NCBI GenBank assembly: GCA_964030785.1
Contig: OZ034968.1
Span: forward strand, 46,390,353-46,454,352
Reading direction: 5' to 3'
From: Siderastrea siderea
Lineage: Eukaryota; Cnidaria; Anthozoa; Scleractinia; Rhizangiidae
Length of the DNA: 64,000 bases
Shown one piece after another: positions 50,801 to 61,579 of the stretch. The notes below the pieces were generated by a model that made no database searches, was not told where the DNA came from, and was given only the letters and a program-made list of their open reading frames with translations. Position 1 is the stretch's first letter. The number at the start of each line of letters is the position of its first letter. The position numbers and the translations under genes are program-made.

Positions 50801-51353
50801 ATATTACCTTCTCAAAGTCATTAATTCATGAACCGTGATGGTGGTTTGGATACCTAAGAATTGGATACCTAAGAATTGGATACCTAGAATTATTAATAGT
50901 TTGAGAAGCTATATCATGATCAAACACTTGAAAGAGTGTTTTATCAGGTATCCAACACTTCTAAGTCGGTTAAAAACACTCGGGTGAACCTCGTTTTTTC
51001 AGCCCGCTTTTCGGTGTCTGGATACCCACACACTCTTTCTCGTGTTTGATATATTACAACATAGATCATTCGTTTGGACCTGTGGTAATAAATATTATCT
51101 AAGCCTGAGTGATATCTCTGTTAAGCAGTCATACTGATGAATTATGTTTATTTGTTTGTATCTCTGCAGTATCTTAATGCTTCAAAGTAAGTTTCTGTCT
51201 TCTGTCTTTACAGTCACACTAATTTATGTTCATTTTTTTTTAAAGAACCTTGTCATTACCGATGACGTAGTGAAAGTTTATCGAAACTACCTTATTCTCT
51301 ACTCGCTAAATGACGTCATTGGGGAGGTCTCCACCTGTGTTACTGGAATCTAG
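47862..51353 (+). CDS. Secreted helical protein, array copy D
   Basis: Five coding exons: 47862-48011, 48501-48599, 48859-49035, 49981-50091 and 51246-51353, giving 214 residues. All introns are phase 0 and GT-AG. The signal peptide (MEVSKILIIT onward) ends at LSA-PLK. NAT (N46), NGS (N133) and cysteines 79, 166 and 210 are kept. The exon 4 and 5 text (TVQTGMSEADLNQYC, NLVITDDVVKVYRNY) groups it with E rather than with B and C. Intron 3 carries a tRNA-derived SINE in antisense, and intron 4 simple repeats. No lesion is seen, so it should make a secreted protein. Function is unknown; see the helical cytokine-like hypothesis. Confidence 0.88.
49721..49830 (-). mobile_element. tRNA-derived SINE in intron 3 of gene D
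   Basis: On the minus strand, 49828-49756 folds as a 73-nt tRNA-like head: acceptor arms GGCTTGA/TCAAGCC, D-arm GCTCAGTTGGTTAGAGC and T-arm GGTTCGATTCC (B-box). The anticodon stem has an A-C mismatch and position 33 is C rather than U, so it is not a working tRNA. A tail ending TTTCTTCTTTTCAACCGC continues past the tRNA end and recurs at 53530-53609, which marks a SINE family. Confidence 0.7.
50340..50470. repeat. (CA)n and (CAA)n tracts in intron 4 of gene D
   Basis: A short A/CA tract near 50340-50358 and (CAA)n at about 50429-50465. Confidence 0.75.
50846..50889. repeat. 15-bp tandem repeat, about three units
   Basis: TTGGATACCTAAGAA is repeated about three times, the last unit shortened. 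Nearby TATCCAACACTT and GGATACCC motifs (about 50948-51030) suggest it belongs to a decayed inverted-repeat element. Confidence 0.75.
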
Positions 51354-51806
51354 TACCACAAAAATGATCGACGAAGCAAGCTAAACATTTGCATTATTTA
51401 TTATAAGTATTTAATCATTAGAAAAACCAATTTTTTAAGAAAGCGTGAAAATTTAAAACGTTTCGTTTAAATCGAAATCAGAAATGCATTTTACTGTGTT
51501 CTCAGGCCCAAGAGAAAGTTTTATCTCTTTTCTAGTTCTATGGAAAAGTTTTTGTTTATTTAACGTTTTCAAATTTTACTTTTTCACGTTTATGTCCCTA
51601 ATTTTTTTTATTATTGTAAACAAATGAATAGCAACTCTTCAGGGATGAAGTCGCTTAGTAAGTTATATCCTCTATAAGAGGAAGAAAAAGTCCATATTGA
51701 GATAATCATTTGTTACTGATCAGGATCAGTTAATATTGTAATCTGTTTCAGATGTATTAATGACTGTAAACCTTTGTGAACGTGTTGTTGTTAAATTAAC
51801 AATAAA
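51354..51806 (+). promoter_or_regulatory. 3' untranslated region of gene D with AU-rich element
   Basis: TTATTTATT at 51394-51402 fits the AU-rich nonamer and stands 40 bases after the stop. The conserved block near 51691-51755 and AATAAA at 51801-51806 follow. Confidence 0.65.
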
Positions 51807-51879
51807 ACGTTGAAACAAAAATCGTACAATTTTACTTTGTCCTTGTAGATTTTTAAACAAATATTATTTCTTCAATTTA

Positions 51880-52269
51880 CCGTGTGGCGAGTTGCGATTT
51901 TTGCGGTTTTTTCCGCGATCCGCAAAAATAAGTTCCCACAAAATAAAATTACCGCAAATTTTTTCTCCGCAAAAATTTACTCCACTGTAGAAATGATGTA
52001 CAAAAATTCTGATTTGAAGGAGAAAATGCCATAGATAACTCGGTGGTACCCTAGTTATTTTCGATCCATTGTAGTGTAATAGAGTGACATTCCCATGTTG
52101 TATTATTTGTATTTCGATTGCTTTTACTGGGCCTTTACTCAAAAAACGAAACTGTTAGTTCCCAGCAAGAAAAACCAGTCTTTTCAAATCGCCAGAATTA
52201 TTTCCCGCAAAACACAAAAAATCGCCAATCTGCAAAATTAAACTCCCGCAAAAATGTGGTGCCACACGG
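51880..52269. mobile_element. MITE with CCGTGTGGC ends and TA target duplication
   Basis: The left end CCGTGTGGC and right end GCCACACGG are reverse complements, and each is flanked by TA, the duplication of Tc1/mariner-type elements. Inner copies of CCGCAAAAAT on both sides extend the inverted repeat. No coding capacity. Confidence 0.7.
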
Positions 52270-52364
52270 TATTTTCCTTTTTCTTTCCTGTGGTAGATAC
52301 AAAGACATGTCATAATACCTATGAAAACTAATAAATTATGGTGAGCAAAACGTAAATAGGAAAG

Positions 52365-53206
52365 CCTGTCTGATTAATTGCAATCAGACAGACTTTGTTA
52401 AAGGACGATATATAGGTGAAAATAATCACATAATGAATGACACCTTAGAACAAACCAAAACCCGGAATATCCCACGTATCCTCCTTGTTCATTTTGAAAA
52501 AAAAAAATGTGCTTTTGATACTGTGAAATGAACCTTCATTCAGAAATCTTTGGAATTGTTTAATTTTGGAAGTAGAATTAAACAATGGGTAAAGACGTTT
52601 CATACTAACACTGAAAGCGCTGTCTTACACATCGGGCTTACAACGGACCACTTTAAACTATCAAGAGGAGTTAGACAAGGCTTTCCGCTCCCCCCGTGTC
52701 TTTTCATACTGAGAGCAGAGATCCTGGCAGCCCGTGTAAGACGAGAAACGGAAATATTAAAGGGATCAAAATCTTCCAAAAGGAGTATAAAATAAGTCAA
52801 TTTGCCGATGATACATCAATACTTGATGTCTTTTGCAATATATCCGGTCTCAAACTTGGAAAGACCAAAGCAATATGGATCAAGTTGGTCATGGCGGCTT
52901 AACAACGACGAGCCGTTGGCTCTGAATTGGGTAAAGGAACCAACACGTGTTCTCGGGATCTTTTTTCATATAACGATAAAGGAAACTACAAAAAAAAAAA
53001 ACGTATTGATCAAAACTGATAAATACAAAACTCGACATATGAATAAGTCACAAACGATATTCGGTAAGTGCCTTATTGTCAAAACAACCAGGGTTCTCTT
53101 CAGTTGGTTCATTCTGCATCTGTGCTAGATATCAATGCAGAGGACACATCCAGAGTTAATAAGTCTCTCTTTAGCTTTATGTGGAATAAGAAACAGGACG
53201 CAGAAT
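52365..53206 (+). pseudogene. Decayed LINE reverse transcriptase fragment
   Basis: In shifting + frames it reads TDFVKGRYIGEN (52388 on), LVHFEKKK-AFDTV, a nonsense codon near 52529, GSRIKQWVKTFH, LSRGVRQGFPLPPCLFI (52658 on), YKISQFADDTSILD with the FADD form of the catalytic box, then a downstream segment VNKSLFSFMWNKKQ. This is the palm and thumb order of L1-like LINE reverse transcriptases. At least three frameshifts and one stop kill it. A 3' tail with AATAAA and poly(A) follows at about 53469-53500. It interrupts the downstream flank of unit D. Confidence 0.75.
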
Positions 53207-53208
53207 TC

Positions 53209-53264
<56 letters not shown>

Positions 53265-53276
53265 GACGACGACGAC

Positions 53277-53333
<57 letters not shown>
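53209..53333. repeat. Compound (AAT)n-(ACG)n-(ATG)n microsatellite
   Basis: AAT units pass into a few ACG units, then about 18 ATG units. The tract creates false open frames of poly-Ile and poly-Met on both strands. Confidence 0.95.
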
Positions 53334-53529
53334 AAGAGAGATGTTATGTGCCGAGACTACGTTAATGGCGGCCATCGAGTTCTCAGTTTCTCTTTCAATC
53401 ACTACGGCTAGCATGGATTTCAAGGCTTCTTACAAGTGGTGAAACTGCAACATTTCTTAGTGTTTTTCAATAAAATAAAGTTTACTGAAAAAAAAAAAAT
53501 TCAATGACAATGCCAACCCGTTTCAACTT

Positions 53530-53609
53530 AAGCAGTTGAAAAGAAGAAACCTGAAAAAATTCAGGCTTGAACGGGAATCGAACCCATGACCTCTGCGATA
53601 CCGGTGCAG
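53530..53609 (-). mobile_element. Truncated copy of the tRNA-derived SINE
   Basis: It shares the tail (GTTGAAAAGAAGAAAC on the + strand), the T-arm and half the anticodon arm with the SINE at 49721-49830. The front of the tRNA-like head is missing. It lies directly after the LINE poly(A) tail. Confidence 0.65.
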
Positions 53610-54009
53610 TTCAAATATATGATTATTTCATATATTCATATTCAATGCTAACCCGGTTGACACTTACCAGTTGCTACTGATGAATAAGCAACATGCATGC
53701 AGCGCACGTCCCGATCGGGAGCATAACTCAGTTTCTGTTGCAGAAAGCTACTGGGCGTATTACCACTCCCCCATCGGACACTATTCCATGGCAGGTTTAC
53801 CCCTCACCAGCGTTTTTGTTCTGGTTCTCTTCAGATTAGCGGGCACCATTTACATATCTTTTGTCCACTTCTTGACTGTCGCACCTCGCGAAAAACCCGG
53901 GAAACATTTCGGTTTTCAGTCGTTATTGACTTTAAAAGGTGTATGCTACAATGGTTATGCTTTCGAAAAATACCAAAATTGCAAGCAGAAATCATAATAA
54001 AAATCCTAA

Positions 54010-54321
54010 AAAATGGCTTGACATTGGCTAAAAAACGTTAAAAACAAGCGTTTAAAATTATTACAGACGCCTACCATAAAAGACTGTTCCTTGAAGCGTG
54101 GCACTCCCTCAGGGACTCTAACGTAGGAAATGATCCCATTGACATTCTTAGTATTTACACCTCTCTTTACTGTCTTACTGCGTCTCGCGCTCCCCTTTCC
54201 ATACTTTTGGATATCTGCATAATTTAGGACCCTATATATTTTACTGGTACAGTGTTAATTCCATCATTTCCATCGAAACGCCTGTAATTTTTGAACGTTT
54301 TTAGCCAGTGTCAAACCATTT
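54010..54321. mobile_element. MITE with ATGGCTTGACATTGGC ends
   Basis: The left end AAATGGCTTGACATTGGC matches the reverse complement of the right end (GCCAGTGTCAAACCATTT) with two changes, and both continue into AAAAACGTT. No coding sequence. Confidence 0.6.
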
Positions 54322-54543
54322 CTTGGAAATTTTATAATTATGCTTTGATGAAGTTGAAATTTTGCGGTTCAGCTAGTTTACAACAAAAATTGGCCCCAGA
54401 TAATCGATAGACACTGATTTGGGGAAAAACACTGATTTGGCGGCCGAAAAGTCTCTGTTCAGAGCATTTGAGAAAAGCACGCCTGCGAAAGACAGACAGA
54501 CCAAAGGTACGGCAACAATTACGTTGAGCGAAAGCATATCTCC

Positions 54544-56000
54544 TGGGGGGGGGGGGGGTACTCCCATATATAAGCTATCTCAGTCCTTTAAATACGGTAA
54601 CAATTTTATCCCTTTTTGGTATTGTGATCCCGGTATGATCCTTAGATAGGGTTCACTAATTCTTATTAGCTAAAATTGCGGTACGTCAACGTCTAAACTA
54701 GGCTTAGTCTAGTATTCTATGATTAATGCTAAATGTCCCATGTTACAGAACAGAAGTAAAAACGACCTGTTCACACAATTTTTATTTATCATTTTCCCTT
54801 GAATAGGGTGTCATTTCTTCGGTCTGGGCCTTAAAAAGGGTACCAATTTTCGATTTTCTATGCTTAAATAGGGTCAGGGTTTAAGAACCTTTGCGGCACA
54901 CATCTATTCTTAATTAACGGGAGCTTGAATACCTCCCCCCCCCGGGGCATATTTCAGATTAAAAGCTGGGCAAAATAACAACGTTTTTCCATAAAAGGAT
55001 TTTTAACAAGAACCAACCACAGGCACAGCCTTAGCTTATAGAGTTGTCTAGCCAGAGGACGAGGAGAACGATGAAAACCATCACCAGTAATCCCTGCCAG
55101 TAGCAATTAACAAGAAGACGAAGTTTGAATTCTGGGGATGGATTCACCAAGCCCTCCTAAGTTAAGATGTATCCCAAGTATTGTTTCTTAATAATAGCCT
55201 GTTGCTGGAATAACAATAGGCTATTGTCAATTAACAACACTTAGGATGCATCTTAACTTATAGCGATCTTATACAGGAAAAACTGGGAAAGGTTAAAATA
55301 TCATGAATTATTAGCGCACAGGTAAACTCTTTTGGTTTCTCTTATTTAAACTAATTTGTGGCGCTTATCCTCTTCTGACAGATCCCAAGTGAGGTCGCAC
55401 TGACATTTAGTATCATATTCTTACTCTTACAGCTGAACCTTGTTTCACCTGTTAACTCGTTGATCCGTGCGATTTGTTAGAATAAAGACATGGCAGTGGA
55501 CTCATATTTGGGGCACTGATCGTTTGTGTAAATAGTTGAGTCATTGGATTGGAAAGTTAAAAAGATGTTTACGTGTGATATGTTAAGACTTAAACTCCAG
55601 CGACCACTCTTTCAGTGCCAAAGACATCGGTCTCGTCTTAGAACCAGTTACGTTCTTTGCTGTTCGTCTTATAATTAGCCTTGGTTAAAAGCGGAACATT
55701 CCAAGCTTAATTTAGCTTGATTGGATTGGACATTTTCTTATAGATTTCTTCTTTAGCGCCTTAGAACTTATCAATAAACTCGACACTCGGGTTACATATC
55801 CGACGATATCTCCAACAGACGCAATGTTGACAAACCAATAGCGATCATCCACTCTGTAGAATAGGCTAATCACGCATCACGGTCTGCAAAAAAAGGAACT
55901 CAGTTTCCTGTGACAGCTTAGGATTTTGGCTCCTTCTTGTGACGTATAAGAATGTTGGAACTGCTTCCTATGTTGGAACTGTTTCCTTTGAAACGAGCAT
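54544..56000. repeat. Upstream repeat block of unit E, first copy
   Basis: About 1.45 kb that recurs at 62570-64000 with scattered changes. It begins with a G run and GTACTCCCATATATAAGC, a common type of short repeat element, and contains a broken hairpin MITE (55141-55260). It ends in the sequence that leads to the gene E promoter region. Confidence 0.8.
55141..55260. mobile_element. Hairpin MITE lacking its right end
   Basis: The left arm ATTCACCAAGCCCTCCTAAG is present, but the matching right end is cut after CATCTTAACTTA. The sister copy at 63170-63304 is complete. Confidence 0.65.
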
Positions 56001-56039
56001 TAGTCATCCGATTACAATTATAATTTTCCCTGGTTCTTT

Positions 56040-56780
56040 TGCCCTATAACCCTATCTACTTTGGAACCTTAGCGCGCAAAAGTGGTTGCATTTTGAATAC
56101 CATGAATGCTTGACCTTGTTTTAACTTCTGTTTACTTTCGCAATTAGAAGACATGTAAGTAATATTGAAAGTTCCTGTCTTTAAAATGGTAGACAAGGTC
56201 AAGCGTTAGCAATTAAGTACATCATTCACTGAAGTGGGGAGAGACTTGAGTTATGATGAAAGGAATCTAACTACACGCAAAATTTTATTCCTTCCTTTTT
56301 ATACTCCTTCTAAATGAAACAATCCAGAATAAATTTTTTTCATTTTAAGAGGATCGAAACATATATAAATTCATTCTGACTTTTGTTCAAACCGGTAGCA
56401 TTAAGTGCCACCTACAGAAATGGACTAATAATAACACTATGGAGTGCAAAAGAAGGAAATCACAACATTTTACTTGTATCTGTGACGAATACGGTTATTA
56501 CTGCTTTAATTTTGTCTTTTGTTAATTAAGAAAAACGTCATTTCCGCTAACTTTTGCATGCATCAGGATCTGTAAGCAGGATTATAAAATCGGGAGATAA
56601 TATGAGCACAGGTTATCCTCGGATGAGCAGAAAATATTTAGTATTACTATTAAATGATTCATTTCCTCTCTCAGTAATTAAGCAAACTCTTTGTTTTCAG
56701 AATCCTAGTATGCAGAATAGCAAATACAAAGTACTGAAAAGAGTTGGATCGTTAATAGACAACATTATTGAATGCCAATC
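56040..56780 (+). promoter_or_regulatory. Distal upstream block of unit E
   Basis: TTGACCTTG (56110-56118) and ACAAGGTCA (56193-56201) form an inverted pair about 80 bp apart, as in unit B. The rest aligns weakly with the other units until the promoter block. Confidence 0.4.
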
Positions 56781-56781
56781 C

Positions 56782-57039
56782 ACGTTCCCCGTGAGACGGC
56801 AGGAACACTTGACGAAGTTTCCAATAATACAGCATGATTTGCCGAGAAGCAACGACAGGGGGACGACAAGCTACGGGAATAAAACTTACGATGTACGTTA
56901 ATAGAAAAAAAAATATGATGCGAAGAAGGAGAGGTACAGCTTCCTCTCAGATTGGTATATAAGGCACACCATGGGCCCAGCGATCAAACAAACCAATCCT
57001 CAAAGCAGAGCAGTTCACCAACAGAACACTAAGAAAAAG
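56782..57039 (+). promoter_or_regulatory. TATA promoter and non-coding first exon of gene E
   Basis: The conserved block (GGCAGGAACACTTGACGAAG) leads to TATATAA (56956-56962). The first exon ends AGAAAAAG/GTAGGC (57039/57040). It is the most diverged of the four promoters, but keeps the same order and spacing. Confidence 0.65.
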
Positions 57040-57377
57040 GTAGGCAACAAGTTTTACTCGACTGAGGTATGAAACAGTTACTTAGAGTTACCCCAGTACA
57101 ACTTCAGAGATAGAAAAAAGGAACTAAGGTAGAATTCTGAAATTGTGCAAAATATTCAAAAGAGAATCAAGAGACGACTTCTTAAAGAGGTCACTTTCTC
57201 AGACTAAGATGGGACAGCGACAGCGGAATTTTGTCAGCTTTTCTTACGGCGCTGATGTTTGTCTTAGTTCTTCGTAATCGCTCAGCTAGTACAAGTAGAT
57301 TGGCAAATACAGAAAAATTGAATCCCTGTTAATTTCAGTAAACGTATTGTTTCTTAACTTTTTTTTTTATAATAGCA

Positions 57378-59617
57378 ATGGAAGTCTCCAAGGTCCTGAT
57401 CGTTGCCATGTTTGTTGCGACGTTAAGCTCAGTATCTCTTAGCGCTCCACGATTACCAAGTACAATTGATGTCCTCGTCAATTATGTTATTTCTCGAGAT
57501 GTCGCAAATGCCACTCAAGAGGTAGGAATTTAAAATTCTCTATTCTTTGTCACCTAAATAGCAAGAGAAACAAAAAAGTTTCCGAAAATCTTCAGTCAAA
57601 GATGCCTGATTCACTCAGTGTTAAATTCCTTAAGGGCGGTGCCTTCGCCTCCTTTTGTTACTGTGCATACTTTCTGCGCATCTCGGGATATTCGGGTTTC
57701 TTAAGAAAATTGCCCTTACCCACATTTTTCGTTTTGAATTCCAATAACCATTGCTAACATCTACTTCCCCCCCTCCCCCCATAGTCATATCCTTTGCAAA
57801 AATACATCTGTATTAGGAGGCACCGTTTTCTGTTCTACATTAACTATTCATTTCTCTAACACTTTTGCAGATGAAAAACCTCTATAAGTTTATAACCTCG
57901 ACAAATTATATCCAGAATTCACCCATCGTGCTTCCCAACATGAACACGCAAAGATGTTCCTCAAACCAGGTATGTTTCACCGTGTTTATACGCAACAGTT
58001 TGACTTGCTTTTACTCTCGTCCTTTTTAAGGTTTACATTGTTGTCTATGCAAAAATTCTTTTGGTGTATCTACAAATACCCATGAAAAGTTCATAGCTCG
58101 TGACAAAAGAAAAACACTTTAGGGGTTTTGATGTTCACAACTTTAAAGAAAAACACTTAGCTATCAAATTAATACATTTTGCCAACGCTAGGGTACGTGT
58201 GAGCTTTGTTGTTAAATTGACGTTCTTGTGTTTTTCTCTTATCAGCCACTGAAAGACAAGCTCGCTATCGCGTACAAGAAGCTGTTTGTCTTTAGAAGTC
58301 CGGTGTACATGGCCTTTTCCTATGAAGAAAACCAAGGACCTCAACACAGCCTGCTGGCTCAAGTACTCAGGGAGACAAGCTATTACGTCAATGGAACAAC
58401 TGTCGTGCTGTATCGCATGGTAAGAAACCAACAAGTCTTACTTTAATTTAAAGTTACTTAGTGAAATTAACGGACACGCTCCGAAGTAGGTAGCTAGAGT
58501 AGGAGAAATAACTAAGAAGATAATTATAAAAGATAATCATAAACCCAGCACAATCTCCACATAAAGTTGATTGCAGGCAATTGAAAAGGTTTGTGTCCGT
58601 TTTGTGACTCGCTTTCATACTTGTTTAAACTCTACCGACTCCAAAGCAGCTACGATGGCGACAGCAAAGAGAAGGTTATAAAACAAGAGACTTTAACACA
58701 ATTAACTCTTAACGTGGGCCATCAGTTACCTATCTTTGCCGTTCTCTGCAAAACAGCAAAGCAAAATCGCCGCTTTTCAGGTGTTGTGTAGAAGGTGAAC
58801 ACTTGGTGGCGAATTTTTGCACCCTAAAGTTTAACTTGAGCCCATCCTACGAGTTTATTTGGACAGTTCGGCCACCTTACATACACAGAAAGATTGCGAT
58901 TAATCGCAAGTAACTTTAACGAGCGTGACGTTTTCATTAGTGGTTGGTTAAAAGACGTTCGATACAGCTTGAGGCAAACTCACTTTCATTGGCCGTTAGC
59001 TGATAATCCTTTGATTCTTTTGTTCAAAATTTCAGATGCGGGAAAATCACTTTCCTGTACCCACTGTCCAAAGTGGAATGTCCGAGGGGGACCTGGATCA
59101 ATACTGTCGTGGATACCTTCAAACTCTTAAAAACAATAACTTAGTGGTAAGTTATTTCCTCAGATACAAAATACTCCATGCCTTAAAAAGTGAAAAAGAA
59201 AATTTTAAAGAGCCTAGGTATGAAGTGCAAAACAATTTAAGAGCACTTGAAATCTCATTAAGTCACGAAGAACAATTACTAGTTCTTACACCGTGTCTCT
59301 TTTTATTCCCGAGAAAACCAAGTTCTTGTAAGTTTTAATTAGTAACTTAGAATGGAGAAGAAACTCGAAACGAATAACATCTCTGGTAACGATGGGTTAA
59401 AGTAGCATATTTGAAGAATTTTTTGTTTGCTTTTAATTGTGATGGAGCTCAGTGTAACAAAGAAGCTTAATTTAACAGCCATACTAATTTAAGCTAATTC
59501 TCTTTACAGAACCTTGTCATTACTGATGATGTGGTGAAGGTTTATCGAAACTACCTTACTCTCTACTCGCTAAATGACGCCATCGGGGAGGTCTCCACCT
59601 GTGTTACTGGTATCTAA
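57378..59617 (+). CDS. Secreted helical protein, array copy E
   Basis: Five coding exons: 57378-57521, 57871-57969, 58246-58419, 59036-59146 and 59510-59617, giving 211 residues. All introns are phase 0 and GT-AG. The signal peptide is MEVSKVLIVA onward, ending LSA-PRL. Exon 1 is two codons shorter than in B, and exon 3 one codon shorter, starting PLKDKLAIAYKK. NAT, NGT and the three cysteines are kept. Intron 1 holds a shortened MITE. The frame is intact. It is the most compact functional copy and, with D, forms a subgroup by its exon 4 and 5 sequence. Confidence 0.88.
57632..57830. mobile_element. Shortened MITE in intron 1 of gene E
   Basis: It has ends AAGGGCGGTGCC and GGCACCGTTTT and shares inner text with the longer relative at 16783-17142 (TTCTTAAGAAA, CATAGTCAT). 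It is about 200 bp instead of 360. Confidence 0.65.
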
Positions 59618-59934
59618 TTCAAGAGAAACAATCGTATTGCACTCTGGAAGAAGCAAGCTAAAGATTTCTCTTATTTATAAATTATATTTAAATAACGAAA
59701 AAGATTCAAATATCTTAATGATAGACAAGTATAGTAAGTAATATTTATAAACAAACGAATACAGTAGTAGGTTTTTTATAGGAGCCATTTCAAAAAATAC
59801 TCTCCTTGAGAGAAGAAAGTCCATATTGAGATAATTGTTTGTTACTGATCAGGATCAGTTTATATTGAAATCTGTTTCAGATGTATTAATGCATGAAAAA
59901 ATTGTAAACGTGCTATTGTTAAATTAACAATAAA
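59618..59934 (+). promoter_or_regulatory. 3' untranslated region of gene E with AU-rich element
   Basis: TTATTTATA at 59671-59679 fits the AU-rich nonamer, 54 bases after the stop. The conserved block near 59820-59885 and AATAAA at 59929-59934 follow. Confidence 0.65.
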
Positions 59935-59949
59935 ACGTAGAACAAAAAA

Positions 59950-61570
59950 AAATCCATTTAACTTTTTGTTTTCAATGGGGTTACGCCCACCCCTTCGTCC
60001 CTCAGTTTTTGGCAACGTTTGCCAATGGTCCCCGGGAGCTATGTTTACAACTTTCTTGCACTGCTGCTTTTACTGGAGAGAGCTTTATGTCTTGTGCCAT
60101 TGCCACATATTTAAAGCACAATTGCTTGCATAAATTTTAGAAACATTTTGTGGGTTTCACATTCCTCTAACTACTCCTTCATTGTTGTTGTCTGAATAAC
60201 GCGATCACATTCAAAAGTTTGATTAACAACAGGAAGCAGGAATTACACTAATCAATCAAGGCTCACTTTTTCACTAAAACCAGGAATATTTGAGTGACTA
60301 TCTCATCAATTTTGCAAAAAGTTATAGGTGATATTTAAGAAGACTCGACTACCATCCAGCAATCCGTTCAGAAATAAACTTGGAGGAGGTACAATTTAAT
60401 CTACTCGTGTACGGCTGACTTGACTCAGTTTCCCGCGTTCAGAGTTGTTAAATAGGAGACCGTAAGCATACATCTCATCTACTGAGATCGTGTTGCAGAG
60501 ACAAACATTCGTTAGCAGAATCCGTCGTCTAAAAGACCTTGCTGTGAGATATTAAGTAATGATGACACTTCAATCACACTGCCAAGGTCTGCCAAGCAAT
60601 TTTATTTCTTCTCCCGAGACCGTCACTTTTGTATATTAAACAATTATTTTCGTTGGAACTGGAAACCACATCTACTTATCAAAGTTTCAACGCTTCCATG
60701 CTACAAAATGCCTCCCAAGTGATTTGTATGTTCCGTATCTCGGGCGATCTATCCCTGTCTAACTAGCTCTAACTGGGTGGATTGCAAATGATTGAAACTG
60801 ATTAGTATTCAAAGCTACCTACCACATACAGTGCGCAAACTAAAGTCAGGTGAGTGAAATCTAAAATCTCATTTTGAGATGCTTTCATAGAGTGAAAAAT
60901 AAGTTTTATTTTATATTCTTTAGATATTTGCTTCTGCCAATGGCAGATGATTGGCATTGAGTGTTCATGTCTTCTTAACTTAAACTAGCTATCTATTTTG
61001 CAAAAAAATAAATAAGGGCAAACATACTTTCAAGATGAGGTTTTATTTAAAATTAACTCCATCTATGAATGAATCTCCGTCCTTTTAACTGCGCCATTGT
61101 GTGATGCAATGTACTCTATTTTTCCTCTTCCTTGACTGAGATAGAATTTTATAGGTTGAATCATTTAAAACAATTAACCAACTCACTGAAATCTGGAAGG
61201 ACCTAAATAACCCAAACTGACTTTCCTGTCAATTTTGTTTAATTGTAATTAATTGGCTTGACAGTTTTTCGATGGCGCTTCAAATCCAAACGAGCGGTAA
61301 CAGCGACAATTAGTTAACTTCGTTAAAATTCAGATATCAAAATAGTGTTCCAACATTTAAGAGGTCATTATACAATTTAGTAAGCTCTTCTTTATCAATT
61401 CCTCCGGCAAATGAAGGCAAATAAACAAGCAGACGACTGAAACCGAGCGCACAAGTTTCGCGCGTCCTATGTCATGAATGGTCTTGTGAGGTTAAATGCT
61501 GTTGCGAATAACAAAGGCTGAACTTCTTCGCTATCAAACAAATAAGACTCATTTATAACCAATTAGGGTC
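59950..61570. other. Spacer downstream of gene E
   Basis: I see no gene and no clear repeat structure in this stretch. Confidence 0.4.
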
Positions 61571-61579
61571 TTTTTGGTT

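Noticed and set aside
53068..53442. Open frames with poly-isoleucine and poly-methionine on both strands
   Set aside because: They are translations of the (AAT)n-(ACG)n-(ATG)n microsatellite, partly joined to the dead LINE.
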